Source: Nitratiruptor sp.
GTDB lineage: Bacteria > Campylobacterota > Campylobacteria > Campylobacterales > Nitratiruptoraceae
Assembly: GCA_015494535.1 (NCBI GenBank)
Contig: WGBC01000026.1
Coordinates: 19,686-83,685 of the forward strand
Length of the DNA: 64,000 nucleotides
Reading direction: 5' to 3'
The notes under the pieces were generated by a model that was not told where the DNA came from, did no database searches, and saw only the letters and a program-made list of their open reading frames with translations. The position numbers and the translations under genes were made by a program. How positions within the stretch are numbered: the stretch's first letter is position 1; each line of letters opens with the position of its first letter. Positions 11,152 to 22,189 of this stretch are shown piece by piece.

Positions 11152-11923
11152 AAATATTTACAAAGCGGCTAAAGAGATATTTTATGAAAGCAGCGATCCG
11201 AAAGATTTCGTAGCGATAGACTCCAATATAGTCCAGCTGGAATCCCTCAAATCTTCTATAGCAGATAGATTCAAATTCATTCTCCTCACTGGCGAGCCGG
11301 GTGTGGGCAAAAGCATGCTGCTAAGAAGAGCCCACTATGAGCTGGGAAACGATGAGATAATGCTAATTGATCATCCATTTTTTTCTTTGCAAGAATTGCA
11401 AAAAGAACTCTCCCAAAGGCTTTTTGGTAAAGAGGTGGATCTCTTACAAACAGCAAAAGAGTCCCAAAAGGTTTTTACCATCTTTTTGGATGAAGTGCAG
11501 CTATACGGGGATGAGCTTTTGGAATATCTCAGGCTTCTTAGCGACACCCAAAGGTTTCGCTTCGTCTTGGCTCTACATACCGATAAACAGAGCGAGAAAC
11601 TGCAACAAAAACATTTCTCCACAAGGACATACAAAACACTCCACCTCACCCCTCCAAACTGGCAGGAGCTGCAAATCTATATCCAAAAGAAGCTTTTACA
11701 TGCCTCCCTCAACGATATCGCTAGAGGTATTGACGCAAAAAGAACCAAAAAGATTCATCACTTCACCAAAGGCAATCTGCGTCAAACGGACAAATTTTTG
11801 GCCACACTTTTCGATATACTAGATTTTTTCTATACTAACTATCCATCCAAAATCGATACGCAAAAGATTCCAGTAAAATATATCGAAATGAGCGCTATAC
11901 ATTTAGGATTGCTCCGTGCATGA
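11138..11923 (+). CDS. ExeA/MshM-like AAA ATPase
   Basis: FILLTGEPGVGKSMLLRR Walker A, TIFLDEVQLYGDELLEYLRLLSD Walker B. Confidence 0.8.
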   Translation: MHNNENIYKAAKEIFYESSDPKDFVAIDSNIVQLESLKSSIADRFKFILLTGEPGVGKSMLLRRAHYELGNDEIMLIDHPFFSLQELQKELSQRLFGKEVDLLQTAKESQKVFTIFLDEVQLYGDELLEYLRLLSDTQRFRFVLALHTDKQSEKLQQKHFSTRTYKTLHLTPPNWQELQIYIQKKLLHASLNDIARGIDAKRTKKIHHFTKGNLRQTDKFLATLFDILDFFYTNYPSKIDTQKIPVKYIEMSAIHLGLLRA

Positions 11924-12518
11924 GTATGAACTATTAGAAAAGAGATGGCAAAAGTATCGCTACAAAAAGCTTCTTGTCAAAGGGCTTTTCACCACAGCTT
12001 TGATAGCGCTTGCAAGCTTACTTTTGACATGGAAAAGCGTGAGCAAATTTGAGCCAACTTCGCCAAAAGCCAAGGTCACCAACTATCTTGCGCCTTCGCT
12101 GGATTTCGAAAAACATCTCCTTGCAAAAAAAACGGCTCAAAGCAGACCTTCCAAACCGTCCCAACCTATAAAAAAAGCGAAAAAACCAAACACCTCCCAC
12201 CTTGCAATCAGCGCCACAAAGCTTACGTTACCCCAAATGCTGCAAAATTACAAAAAGCATCCATCCATCGATCTTGCCAACATGATAGCAAACGAGTATT
12301 ATCAGCAAAAAGAGTACCAAAAAGCGATGAAATGGGCCATCAAAGCCAATGAATTCGACAAAGAAAACGAGCAAAGCTGGATACTCTATGCCAAAAGCGC
12401 ATACAAATTAGGCCAGAAGCAAAAAGCTATAAACGCCCTCAAAATCTACCTTCGCAAACACCCATCCAAAAGAGTCAAAAAGCTTCTTTCCCAAATGATG
12501 CAGAAGGATTCGCTATGA
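11916..12518 (+). CDS. MshN-like TPR protein
   Basis: N-terminal TM, linker, tetratricopeptide-like C-terminus; position in operon. Confidence 0.6.
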   Translation: MHEYELLEKRWQKYRYKKLLVKGLFTTALIALASLLLTWKSVSKFEPTSPKAKVTNYLAPSLDFEKHLLAKKTAQSRPSKPSQPIKKAKKPNTSHLAISATKLTLPQMLQNYKKHPSIDLANMIANEYYQQKEYQKAMKWAIKANEFDKENEQSWILYAKSAYKLGQKQKAINALKIYLRKHPSKRVKKLLSQMMQKDSL

Positions 12519-13057
12519 AAAAAATCCTTTTATCACTCTTTTTGGCCACCTTGCTGCTTGCCGACGTGCAGACCCTCATCCAAAAATATAAACAAGGCGA
12601 TTACAAATATGTCTGCCTCAATGGATACAAACTCTTTTCCAAACTTAAAAAGGATGAAGACCTTGTGAGTATGTATGCTTTTTCTTGCCTCAAAGCAGAC
12701 TACATCAATAGGCTGGCCGTGCCTATTCTCATCCTTGGCAAAACACCAGCATCACGTAAAAACAGGGCGTACTTCTCTTTGATACTAGCGCAAAAAAACC
12801 TACTCATATCGGCTTTGAGCGATCATGAAGAATTCACCGGTCTCAATGTCCCAAACACCGATCACATCATCTCAAAAGTCTTCAATCTCTATTTTCAAAA
12901 AAAATATAAAAAATCCGATAATGCATACATCATACGCGATCCTAAAATTGCCGGAGTTGAATATAGAGTCTTTATCGTCAAAAAATCTTCGATTCCCTAT
13001 TTGCGAATCGATGTATATAAAAACGGCAAAAAAATAGATACCCATCTCTACAGGTGA
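12515..13057 (+). CDS. exported protein of unknown function in pilus operon
   Basis: MKKILLSLFLATLLLADVQ signal peptide; overlaps previous gene (ATGA). Confidence 0.6.
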   Translation: MKKILLSLFLATLLLADVQTLIQKYKQGDYKYVCLNGYKLFSKLKKDEDLVSMYAFSCLKADYINRLAVPILILGKTPASRKNRAYFSLILAQKNLLISALSDHEEFTGLNVPNTDHIISKVFNLYFQKKYKKSDNAYIIRDPKIAGVEYRVFIVKKSSIPYLRIDVYKNGKKIDTHLYR

Positions 13058-13061
13058 AACG

Positions 13062-14804
13062 ATGAACAATAGATTACTCGATACCCTTATAGCGAACCTG
13101 CATCTAGACGATCATGATGTGGCAAACATCAAAAGCAACCTCTCAAGTATCAAAAATAGCATCTATTTTCTCATCAATCGAGAATTTGTTACCGAAAAAG
13201 AGCTCATCAAGCTCATAGCGAAAAATCTGCGAGAGGGAAAACTCTCCATAGAGGATCTGGATGAGTTACCAAATGATTTGATAGAGAAAATCCTCAAAGA
13301 GTACGCCAATATTTTAAACATCGAGTATGTAGATCTCGATACCTACGACATCGATCTCAAAATAGCCACGAAAGCGCCTTTGAACCAGCTCAAAAAGTAT
13401 CGAGTCTTGCCACTCAAAGAGAGCGAAATAAACATTCTAGCGGCTATCAGCGATCCAATAGATATCGCCGCGCAAGAAGCAGCCCAGAGGCTATTTCCAA
13501 AAAAGCCAATCAAGTTCGTGCTATCGAGCAAGCTACAGATCGAAAACTTTCTCAACAAACTCGAACTCAACGAAAATATCAAAGAGTTCATCAATGAAAT
13601 CCGCCAAGATCTCCAGCAAGGTGGTGCAAACAGAAACGAATTGGAAGAATCGAGCGCGGTGTTGCGCTTAATAGAAGCCATCTTAAAGACTGCGATACTC
13701 TCGCGCGCCAGCGATATCCATATCGAGCCAACAGAAAACAACTGCGTCGTGCGCACGAGGATAGATGGCATTTTGAACGAAAAATTCATATTCGACAAAG
13801 ATATCTACCCTCCCCTCTCTTCCCGCCTCAAACTCATGGCGAATCTCGATATCGCCGAAAAGAGAAAACCGCAAGATGGAAGATTTAGCGAAACGATACT
13901 TGGCAAAGAGTACGATTTTAGGATTTCGACCCTGCCGATAGTATCTGGCGAGTCCATCGTAATGAGGATTTTGGACAAGTCAAAAGCGATGATCCCTCTT
14001 GAAGAAGCGGGTATGAGCGCCTATAACTTCGAGATTTTCACCAAAGCCCTCAAGACGCCTTATGGCATCATTCTTGTCACGGGACCTACTGGAAGCGGTA
14101 AATCTACCACCCTTTATGGCGCGCTCAATATGCTGCGCAGCGTTGAAAAGAAGATAATCACCGTAGAAGATCCTGTGGAATACCAAATAAATCTCGTTCA
14201 ACAAGCTCAAGTCAACCCAAAAATAGGATTTACCTTCGCTTCTGCCCTTCGATCCATTCTTCGCCAAGACCCGGACATCATTATGATTGGTGAGATTCGC
14301 GATGAAGAGACGATACGCATAGCAGTCCAAGCGGCACTTACTGGCCACTTGGTGCTCTCCACGCTCCATACCAACGATGCGATAAGTGCCATCAACAGGA
14401 TGATCGACATGGGCATAGAGCCATATCTCGTCAGCGGCGCACTCATCGCCATCGAGGCCCAAAGGCTCGTGAGAAAAATTTGTCCATACTGCAAGATAGA
14501 GACGGAGTTGCAACCATCCATCTACAACGAAATCAAACCCTATCTGCCACAAAGTTATAAATTTTTCAAAGGCAAAGGGTGTAAACATTGCGACTTTACC
14601 GGCTATAGCGGCAGGGAGATGATCAGCGAGGTATTCAAGGTAGACGAAGAGATTGCAAGAATGATCGCTAAAGAGGAGAGTAAAGAGAAAATCTACCAAA
14701 AAGCTTTGGAAAAAGGTTTCAAATCGATGCTAGTCGATGGTATCAACAAAGCGATCGAGGGTTCAACCAGCGTAGAAGAAGTCTTGAGGGTAACGAGGCT
14801 GTAA
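13062..14804 (+). CDS. GspE/PilB/MshE-type secretion ATPase
   Basis: ASDIHIEP, LVTGPTGSGKSTTLYGAL, RSILRQDPDIIMIGEIRDEETIRIAVQAALTGHLVLSTLHTND, CPYC...CKHC zinc motif. Confidence 0.95.
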   Translation: MNNRLLDTLIANLHLDDHDVANIKSNLSSIKNSIYFLINREFVTEKELIKLIAKNLREGKLSIEDLDELPNDLIEKILKEYANILNIEYVDLDTYDIDLKIATKAPLNQLKKYRVLPLKESEINILAAISDPIDIAAQEAAQRLFPKKPIKFVLSSKLQIENFLNKLELNENIKEFINEIRQDLQQGGANRNELEESSAVLRLIEAILKTAILSRASDIHIEPTENNCVVRTRIDGILNEKFIFDKDIYPPLSSRLKLMANLDIAEKRKPQDGRFSETILGKEYDFRISTLPIVSGESIVMRILDKSKAMIPLEEAGMSAYNFEIFTKALKTPYGIILVTGPTGSGKSTTLYGALNMLRSVEKKIITVEDPVEYQINLVQQAQVNPKIGFTFASALRSILRQDPDIIMIGEIRDEETIRIAVQAALTGHLVLSTLHTNDAISAINRMIDMGIEPYLVSGALIAIEAQRLVRKICPYCKIETELQPSIYNEIKPYLPQSYKFFKGKGCKHCDFTGYSGREMISEVFKVDEEIARMIAKEESKEKIYQKALEKGFKSMLVDGINKAIEGSTSVEEVLRVTRL

Positions 14805-16048
14805 TGAGATATTTCAATGTTCAAGTCCTGGCAAAAGGCAAAAAGAGCACCCTGCTTATCAAATCGGAAGATAAGAAAGAGGCAATTGAGAAAGCCAAGC
14901 TCAAAGCCAATGGCATCGTCCTAAAAATCGAAGAGACCTCCCAGCCTGCGGAAGAGAGGATCAAGGAGTTCAAAAAGGCACTCGCCTCATTCAAAAAAAG
15001 CAAGATCAAACGAAGCGATCTCATCGCCACCATCAGGCAACTTGCCGTCATGGCAAATGCAGGTATTCCTTTGCACGATGCATTGACTGAAATCGCACAC
15101 TCCACCACCAATATGCACTTGCAAGCTATTTTGCTCGATGTTGCCGAAAGCATCAACGCAGGTATCAGCCTCTCCCAAGCTATGGAAAAATATAAAAATC
15201 AGCTTGGCAATCTCACTATTACCCTTGTCAGGCTTGGAGAGCAGACAGGCGATATGGCGTATGCCCTCTTTACGCTCGCCGATATTTTGGAAAAAATAGA
15301 CGAGAACGTAAGAAAATTCAAAAAAGCCATCCGCTATCCCCTCATTACCCTAGGTGCCATGGCAATCGCCTTTACGATTCTCATCAGCTACGTAGTGCCA
15401 AAATTTAAGTCTATTTTCGAGAAATTTCATGCAGAACTGCCTCTGCCAACAAAAATCCTCCTTTGGCTCGAGCATGCATTCAACACCTATGGGCCCTACA
15501 TACTGCTAATCCTAATCCTTGGGATATTCATTATTATGTTTTTGTACAAAACCAACAAAGATTTCAAAAAGCAGCTCGATACACTCTTTATGCGTATATA
15601 CCTGCTCAAAAACATCATTTACTACTCCCAACTCAACCGCTTCATGCTCATTTTCTCCGAGCTCATCAAAGCTGGCATCCCCGTGGTAGAAGCTTTGGAA
15701 AACTCCGTAGCTATGGTGGACAATGCCTACATGCGCGAAAAGCTGGAAATCGTCAAAACCATGGTGGAGAAGGGATCGTCCATCGAGGAGGCGTTTGCGC
15801 AGACCAATCTTTTCGAGAATATGATTTTGCAAATGATTGCGGCAGGTGAGACAAGCGGGCAGCTTGATAGCATGCTGCAAAAGATCACGGAGTATTATGG
15901 TATGAAGTTCGACTATATTCTAGACAACCTCTCAAGCTATATCGAGCCAATCATGCTGGCCATCATTGCGGCAATGGTATTGCTGCTTGCACTTGGTATA
16001 TTCTTGCCGATGTGGGATATGGCAAAAGTGGTGCAAGGTGGGGCTTAA
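14804..16048 (+). CDS. GspF/PilC/MshG-type inner-membrane platform protein
   Basis: Two T2SSF domains: TIRQLAVMANAGIPLHDAL and RFMLIFSELIKAGIPVVEALE. Confidence 0.93.
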   Translation: MRYFNVQVLAKGKKSTLLIKSEDKKEAIEKAKLKANGIVLKIEETSQPAEERIKEFKKALASFKKSKIKRSDLIATIRQLAVMANAGIPLHDALTEIAHSTTNMHLQAILLDVAESINAGISLSQAMEKYKNQLGNLTITLVRLGEQTGDMAYALFTLADILEKIDENVRKFKKAIRYPLITLGAMAIAFTILISYVVPKFKSIFEKFHAELPLPTKILLWLEHAFNTYGPYILLILILGIFIIMFLYKTNKDFKKQLDTLFMRIYLLKNIIYYSQLNRFMLIFSELIKAGIPVVEALENSVAMVDNAYMREKLEIVKTMVEKGSSIEEAFAQTNLFENMILQMIAAGETSGQLDSMLQKITEYYGMKFDYILDNLSSYIEPIMLAIIAAMVLLLALGIFLPMWDMAKVVQGGA

Positions 16049-18024
16049 AGAAGCCCTGCTTCTTTGAGAAAACGAGAAGGCAGAAACTCCACTCTTTTAA
16101 TGCGATCGTATTTCGCGTAGCTTAGATACAAAATCTCCTTAGCTCTTGTTACGGCCACGTAAAAGAGCCTTCTCTCCTCTTCAATGGAACCGCTTTTGGC
16201 AGCGAGCTTGAGGTTTGGAAAGCGCCCTTCCATGAGATCGACTACATACACCTCCCTAAACTCCAAACCTTTGCTTGCATGAATACTGAGTAGATTCACT
16301 CCACTACCCTGCTCCATCTCGCTGCTGCCAAGCACCATGGCGTTGTAGAAGCGATAGACATCTTCGTAGTTTCTTGCAAGATGTTCCATCAAAGCCACTC
16401 GCCTTGCAATTTTTTGCTTTGCCTCCTCAAATAGCGCTTCATCGATACTTCCATCTTTTCTCTTGGCCCTATTTGCAGCCAAAGAGTGGATGATAGCCTC
16501 AAAAATGGCGGAATCTCTTATATGCTGGATGAAACTCTCAGGTCTTTTCAAACGCAAACGAAAAAGCTTAGCCAATTCATCTAAAAATTTAGCTCCCTCT
16601 TGGGAGAGTTTTGGATGTTTGAGGATAGGATTGTCCAAAATAGTTAAATCCTTGAACCTGCTTTTACTGCCAAGCTGCACGAAATCGTCAAAGAGTGCTA
16701 GCTGATAATTGCGCTCAGGCTTGCTAAAAGGATTGGCTATATCTATTGGACTCAGCAACCCCTTTTTTATATCCCCTTCCCCACAGCGCTGCAGTGCCTC
16801 GTAGAGATCTTTTGCGATATTGGAGCCTACCCCTTTTGCATACTGCAAAATATGAATAAATGCCAAGAGATCCTTTGGATTGATGAGAATCGCCAAGAGA
16901 TCGAAAAGCGCTTGGATCTCTTTCATATCAAATAGACTTCTACTCCCTTTTCTTTTGCATGTAATTCCTCTTTGACGAAGCGCCGCTTCAATTCCATCGG
17001 CACTGGCGTTGTTGCGAAAAATGACGGCAATCTCCTCTTTAGAAGTAAGGCTCACGCTAATCCTTGCGGCAATCGCCTCGTATTGGGCATAGAGATCCTC
17101 AAAGGCTAGAAGCTTTGGGGGATGGGCTTTTTTAAGATTCATCACTTCCAAACGCTTAGGATAAATCCTTTCATTGTTTGCTATGACTCTGTTTGCAAGA
17201 TCGAGTATATACTTGGTGGATCGGTAGTTTTTGCTGAGATTGAAGACTTTGGCTTTGGGATAGCGCTTGGTAAATGAGGCGATGATATCGATATTTGCGC
17301 CATTGAAGGCATAAATGCTTTGATCGTAATCCCCTACGCAAAAGAGCGAATCGAATCTGATGGCATCCAAAAAAGAGGCTTGCAAATTGTTGGTATCTTG
17401 ATACTCATCCACTAGAACTTCCACAAAACTCTTAATATCTTCTTTTCGTCTAATCACCTCCAAAAGCAAATCATTGAAACTCAAAAAACCATACGATGCT
17501 TTAAGATCTTCATATTCTTGCACAATATCTTCATAAATTGGAGCCAAAGGGGCATGTTCTGGGTTTTTACGCTCTATCCACTCCCCAAAGCTCATATCTA
17601 GACTGCTGTTTTGATAGTAGGAGTAGTATTCATAAAGTGAGCTTGCGGCATATGGCTTGAGTTCAAGCCTTTGAAAATCCCTTTTCTCATATATGCTTTT
17701 GAAAAGGGTTTTAAGCTCCTTTGGAGGCTTTAACACCAGATTGCTATCGATATTTTTAAGCCAGCGATAACTTACGGCATGAAACGTTCCGGCTTCTATC
17801 TTTTTGGCCTCTTTGGGAAATTTTCGCTCAACCCTTTTTATCATCTCGGCAGCCGCTTTATTGGTAAACGTCAAAAGCAATATATCCTCTGGCTGTACCC
17901 CTTGCATAAGGAGTTTTTCTATCCTGGCTACAATCGTGCTGGTTTTGCCCGTACCCGCACTTGCAATCACAAGATTGTATCCCAAAGGTGCATCGACGGC
18001 GGCTTGCTGTTCGGCGTTGAGCAT
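16045..18024 (-). CDS. UvrD/Rep/PcrA-family ATP-dependent DNA helicase
   Basis: NAEQQAAVDAPLGYNLVIASAGTGKTSTIVARI, LVDEYQDTNNLQ, GDYDQSIYAFNGA, LLSIHASKGLEF. Confidence 0.95.
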   Translation of the reverse strand: MLNAEQQAAVDAPLGYNLVIASAGTGKTSTIVARIEKLLMQGVQPEDILLLTFTNKAAAEMIKRVERKFPKEAKKIEAGTFHAVSYRWLKNIDSNLVLKPPKELKTLFKSIYEKRDFQRLELKPYAASSLYEYYSYYQNSSLDMSFGEWIERKNPEHAPLAPIYEDIVQEYEDLKASYGFLSFNDLLLEVIRRKEDIKSFVEVLVDEYQDTNNLQASFLDAIRFDSLFCVGDYDQSIYAFNGANIDIIASFTKRYPKAKVFNLSKNYRSTKYILDLANRVIANNERIYPKRLEVMNLKKAHPPKLLAFEDLYAQYEAIAARISVSLTSKEEIAVIFRNNASADGIEAALRQRGITCKRKGSRSLFDMKEIQALFDLLAILINPKDLLAFIHILQYAKGVGSNIAKDLYEALQRCGEGDIKKGLLSPIDIANPFSKPERNYQLALFDDFVQLGSKSRFKDLTILDNPILKHPKLSQEGAKFLDELAKLFRLRLKRPESFIQHIRDSAIFEAIIHSLAANRAKRKDGSIDEALFEEAKQKIARRVALMEHLARNYEDVYRFYNAMVLGSSEMEQGSGVNLLSIHASKGLEFREVYVVDLMEGRFPNLKLAAKSGSIEEERRLFYVAVTRAKEILYLSYAKYDRIKRVEFLPSRFLKEAGLL

Positions 18025-18085
18025 TCACTATCCTTAAGTAATTTTTTGGTAAAATCGGGCAAAATTTTTAGCGTAAAGGTTATTG

Positions 18086-20689
18086 ATGAGCGCATACGAT
18101 CCCAAAAAAATCGAAAAGCAATTCTATCACATTTGGGAAGAGCGAGGCTATTTTGAAATAGATGGCAACATAGAGATCCAAAATGGCAAGACTTTTTGCA
18201 TTATGATGCCTCCACCCAATGTCACAGGAAGGCTTCATATCGGCCACGCCCTCACCTTCACCCTCCAAGACATTATGGTTCGCTACAAAAGAATGGATGG
18301 CTACAAGACCTTATGGCAGCCGGGGACCGATCACGCAGGGATTGCCACGCAAAACGTCGTAGAAAAGCAGCTTCTATCCCAAGGCATCAAAAAAGAGGAA
18401 ATTGGCAGAGAGAAGTTTTTAGAGTATGTGTGGCAGTGGAAAGAGAAGTATGGCAGTGCTATCGTGGAGCAGCTGCGCCTTTTGGGGGTAAGCCCAGCAT
18501 GGAGCAGAGAGCGCTTCACGATGGACGAAGGGCTCAAAAATGCAGTCAGAGAAGCTTTTGTGAGACTTTATGAAGAGGGACTTATTGTCAAAGGCAACTA
18601 TCTTGTCAACTGGTGTACCCACGACGGGGCACTCAGCGACATAGAGGTGGAATACGAGGAGAAAGAGGGAGCGCTCTACTATATCCGCTACCCAATCGTG
18701 GGAGAGGATGGCTATGTAGTGGTGGCTACTACTAGGCCAGAGACATACTTTGGCGATACGGCAGTGATGGTCAATCCAAACGACGAGCGCTACAAAGAAC
18801 TCATTGGCAAGAAGGTGCGACTCCCACTCATAAATAGAGAGATCCCAATCATCGCGGATGAGCATGTGGATATGGAGTTTGGAACGGGCGTGGTGAAGGT
18901 CACGCCAGCACACGATCCAAACGACTACGAGGTGGGCAAGCGTCACAATCTCGAATTCATCACTATTTTTGACGAAAAGGGTATCCTCAACGAGCATGCA
19001 GGGGAGTTCGCGGGGCTTGAGCGATTGGAAGCGAGAGAAAAGATCGTCAAAAAGCTTCAAGATGAAGGATTTATAGAAAAGATCGAGCCTCACACCCATC
19101 AAGTTGGCCACTGCTATCGATGTGGCAACGTAGTTGAGCCCTACATCTCACCACAATGGTTTGTCAAAGCAGAAATTGCCAAAGAGGCGATACGAAAAGC
19201 CAACGAGGGAGAGACCAAGTTCTACCCTCCCCAATGGCTCAACAACTTCAACGCCTGGATGAGAGAACTTCGAGATTGGTGTATTTCTCGCCAGCTTTGG
19301 TGGGGGCATAGGATTCCCGTATGGTACTGCAAGGCGTGCGGGCATGAGTGGGCCAGCAAAAATGAGTATGAAGAGCAATGCCCAAAATGTGGCAGCCACG
19401 ACATCTATCAAGATCCAGACGTGCTCGATACCTGGTTCAGCTCCGCCCTTTGGCCATTCTCAACCCTTGGCTGGGGCAATGGCGAGTGGGGCAAAGGCGT
19501 GAAGTGGAACGAAAACGATCTCGAAGAATTCTATCCAAACGACCTGCTCATTACCGGCTTTGATATTTTGTTTTTCTGGGTTGCCAGGATGATGATGATG
19601 GGAGAGCACTTCTTGCATAAGCTCCCATTCAAAGACGTTTACTTGCATGCTCTCGTGCGTGATGAGCATGGCCAGAAGATGAGCAAATCAAGAGGAAATG
19701 TTATTGATCCAATCGATACCATCAACGAATTTAGCACAGATGCTCTGCGCTTCACTCTGGCAATCCTTGCCGTACAAGGGCGCGATATTAGGCTCTCGCG
19801 CGATAGGCTGGAGCTTTATCGCAACTTCACAAACAAACTCTACAATGCTGCTAGATTTTTGCTCATGCATCAAGAGCGATTTGAAGATCTAGACAATACC
19901 CAGATCAAAACAGATCTTGGGCGCTACATGCTTAGCCGCTTCAATAGAGCAATCCAAGAGGTAAGAGAAAATCTCGATAGCTACCGCTTCAACGACGCTG
20001 CCACTACGCTTTATCGCTTCTTGTGGGGAGAGTTTTGCGACTGGGGGATTGAGCTTGCAAAGGCAAATAAAGAAGCAATACCAGAGCTTGGGACTATCTA
20101 CAAAGAGGCGATGAAGCTTTTGCATCCTTTTATGCCTTTTATCACCGAATACCTCTATCAAGAGCTAAGCGGCACCACTTTGCAAGAGTCAAAATCGATC
20201 ATGATTATGCCTTATCCGCAAAGCGGCGAACAGGAAAAGGAGCTTGAAAAGAGTTTCTCTACCATTATCGACGCAATCGTAACGCTTCGCCGCGCAAAAG
20301 CGCTCATTGATATGGCGAACAAATCGATCCCAAAAGCCTATGTAAAAGCCGACTTGCCAGAAAGCGCAAAAGCCTACATCCAAAAACTGGCAAAAACCCA
20401 AGAGGTAACTTTTAGCAAAGAAGCGATAGAAAACGCGGTAGCTGATATTGGCGAAAAGGTGGAGGTCTTCATCCCGCTTGAGGGCATAGATCTTACCCCT
20501 ATCGTAAACCGCCTCAACAAGCAAAAAGCAAAAGTAGAAAAAGAGATCGAAAAACTCTCCAAAATGCTTGGCAACGAAAACTTCGTCAAAAACGCTCCAA
20601 AAGAGGTAGTGGAGCAGAACCAAAAGGCTCTCGAAGAGGCAAAAGCCAAACTCACAAAAATCGAAGAGGAGCTTGGCAGACTCTCCTAG
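18086..20689 (+). CDS. valS: valyl-tRNA synthetase
   Basis: PPPNVTGRLHIGHALT (HIGH) and KMSKSRGNVIDP (KMSKS); C-terminal coiled coil. Confidence 0.98.
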   Translation: MSAYDPKKIEKQFYHIWEERGYFEIDGNIEIQNGKTFCIMMPPPNVTGRLHIGHALTFTLQDIMVRYKRMDGYKTLWQPGTDHAGIATQNVVEKQLLSQGIKKEEIGREKFLEYVWQWKEKYGSAIVEQLRLLGVSPAWSRERFTMDEGLKNAVREAFVRLYEEGLIVKGNYLVNWCTHDGALSDIEVEYEEKEGALYYIRYPIVGEDGYVVVATTRPETYFGDTAVMVNPNDERYKELIGKKVRLPLINREIPIIADEHVDMEFGTGVVKVTPAHDPNDYEVGKRHNLEFITIFDEKGILNEHAGEFAGLERLEAREKIVKKLQDEGFIEKIEPHTHQVGHCYRCGNVVEPYISPQWFVKAEIAKEAIRKANEGETKFYPPQWLNNFNAWMRELRDWCISRQLWWGHRIPVWYCKACGHEWASKNEYEEQCPKCGSHDIYQDPDVLDTWFSSALWPFSTLGWGNGEWGKGVKWNENDLEEFYPNDLLITGFDILFFWVARMMMMGEHFLHKLPFKDVYLHALVRDEHGQKMSKSRGNVIDPIDTINEFSTDALRFTLAILAVQGRDIRLSRDRLELYRNFTNKLYNAARFLLMHQERFEDLDNTQIKTDLGRYMLSRFNRAIQEVRENLDSYRFNDAATTLYRFLWGEFCDWGIELAKANKEAIPELGTIYKEAMKLLHPFMPFITEYLYQELSGTTLQESKSIMIMPYPQSGEQEKELEKSFSTIIDAIVTLRRAKALIDMANKSIPKAYVKADLPESAKAYIQKLAKTQEVTFSKEAIENAVADIGEKVEVFIPLEGIDLTPIVNRLNKQKAKVEKEIEKLSKMLGNENFVKNAPKEVVEQNQKALEEAKAKLTKIEEELGRLS

Positions 20690-20697
20690 TCTGCCAA
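20673..20697. terminator. hairpin between valS and the SulP-family gene
   Basis: TTGGCAGACT-ctcct-AGTCTGCCAA perfect 10 bp stem, contains the valS TAG stop; no clear T-run afterwards. Confidence 0.5.
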
Positions 20698-20704
20698 AAC
20701 CGCT

Positions 20705-22180
20705 ATGCTAAAAAAGAGTTACAACTTTACTCAAAATCCGAAAAACGACATCTTAAGCGGCACCGTGGTGGCTATCGCCCTCATACCGGAGGCTATTGCT
20801 TTTTCCATCATCGCCGGCGTTAATCCGCAAGTAGGTCTCTATACCGCTTTTATCTTGGGACTTATCACCGCGCTCATAGGCGGAAAGCCCGGCATGATTA
20901 GCGGTGCCACGGGTGCCGTGGCTGTGGTGCTGGTGGATCTCGTGATGCGCCACGGGATAGAGTATATGTTCTGGGCTGCCATACTAGCTGGCATCATCCA
21001 GATTGCCATCGGGATTTTACGTCTTGGCAAATTCATCCGCCTCGTCCCCCAGCCAGCCATCTATGGTTTCGTCAACGGCTTAGCCATAGTCATAGCCCTA
21101 AGCCAGATACCCCTCATCAAAGACGCCAATTTTATGACGCTCTTTTTGGTGGCGCTTACGATGATCATTATCTACTTATTGCCTCGCTTCACGAAAGTGA
21201 TCCCAGCATCCCTTGGGGCGATCATAGCCATTACTGCACTGGTACTCATTTTCAATATCGATACCAAAAAAATAGGCGATCTTGCAGATATCAGCGGTTC
21301 GTTTCCCACATTCCACATTCCAGCCGCACCGCTCAATCTTGAGACCATCAAAATCATCCTGCCATACTCCATCATCATCGCCCTTGTAGGGCTCATAGAG
21401 TCGCTTTTGACACTCTCTGTTCTGGATGAGATGAGCGGGAGTCGTGGCAGCGGTAATCAGGAGTGCGTAGCCCAAGGGGTGGGCAATATGACCTGCGGAT
21501 TTTTCGGGGCAATGCCAGGGTGTGCGATGATTGGGCAATCGATGATCAACTACACCAGCGGGGGCACCGGCAGGCTCTCCTCTTTGGTGGCGGCACTGCT
21601 GCTTATCACTTTCGTGGTAGCCATCAGCGGCTACATCGCACAGATCCCTCTAGCGGTGCTGGTGGGCATCATGTTTGTGGTAGCTATCGCCACTTTTAGC
21701 TGGAGCAGCCTTGGGCATTTCAGACGCATGCCAAAAGAGGATATCTTCGTGATGGTCACCGTCACCATAATCACCATCTTTGCCGATTTGGCGATTGCCG
21801 TGATTGCGGGAGTGATTATCTCCGCATTGGTGTTTGCTTGGAAACATGCAAAGATTTACGCTAGAACATACAAAGAAGATCACAAAAAGATATATGAGCT
21901 AGAAGGACCGCTCTTTTTTGGCTCTGTACAGTCTTTCTTGGAAAAATTTGATCCCATTAACGATCCATTCGAGGTGGTGATAGATTTCAAAAACGCGAGA
22001 GTCATGGATCAAAGCGGCGTGGAGGCGATAGACAAAATCACCAAAAAATACAAAGAGGCTGGCAAAAGCATAGTTCTTCGCCATTTAAGTGCTGAGTGCA
22101 AGCAGCTTTTGCAAGAGGCGGGGCCATATTGTACATGGGAAGAGGACGATCCAAATTACCGCGTAGCGATAGATTACTAA
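20705..22180 (+). CDS. SulP-family anion transporter with STAS domain
   Basis: [57 protein letters not shown]-terminal STAS-like region [11 protein letters not shown]. Confidence 0.93.
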   Translation: MLKKSYNFTQNPKNDILSGTVVAIALIPEAIAFSIIAGVNPQVGLYTAFILGLITALIGGKPGMISGATGAVAVVLVDLVMRHGIEYMFWAAILAGIIQIAIGILRLGKFIRLVPQPAIYGFVNGLAIVIALSQIPLIKDANFMTLFLVALTMIIIYLLPRFTKVIPASLGAIIAITALVLIFNIDTKKIGDLADISGSFPTFHIPAAPLNLETIKIILPYSIIIALVGLIESLLTLSVLDEMSGSRGSGNQECVAQGVGNMTCGFFGAMPGCAMIGQSMINYTSGGTGRLSSLVAALLLITFVVAISGYIAQIPLAVLVGIMFVVAIATFSWSSLGHFRRMPKEDIFVMVTVTIITIFADLAIAVIAGVIISALVFAWKHAKIYARTYKEDHKKIYELEGPLFFGSVQSFLEKFDPINDPFEVVIDFKNARVMDQSGVEAIDKITKKYKEAGKSIVLRHLSAECKQLLQEAGPYCTWEEDDPNYRVAIDY

Positions 22181-22189
22181 GGAGCTCAT

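Noticed and set aside
13980-14699. 239 aa minus-strand ORF
   Set aside because: Antisense to the GspE-like ATPase with clear Walker motifs; no recognisable product.
18419-19111. 230 aa minus-strand ORF
   Set aside because: Antisense within valS; no family signature.
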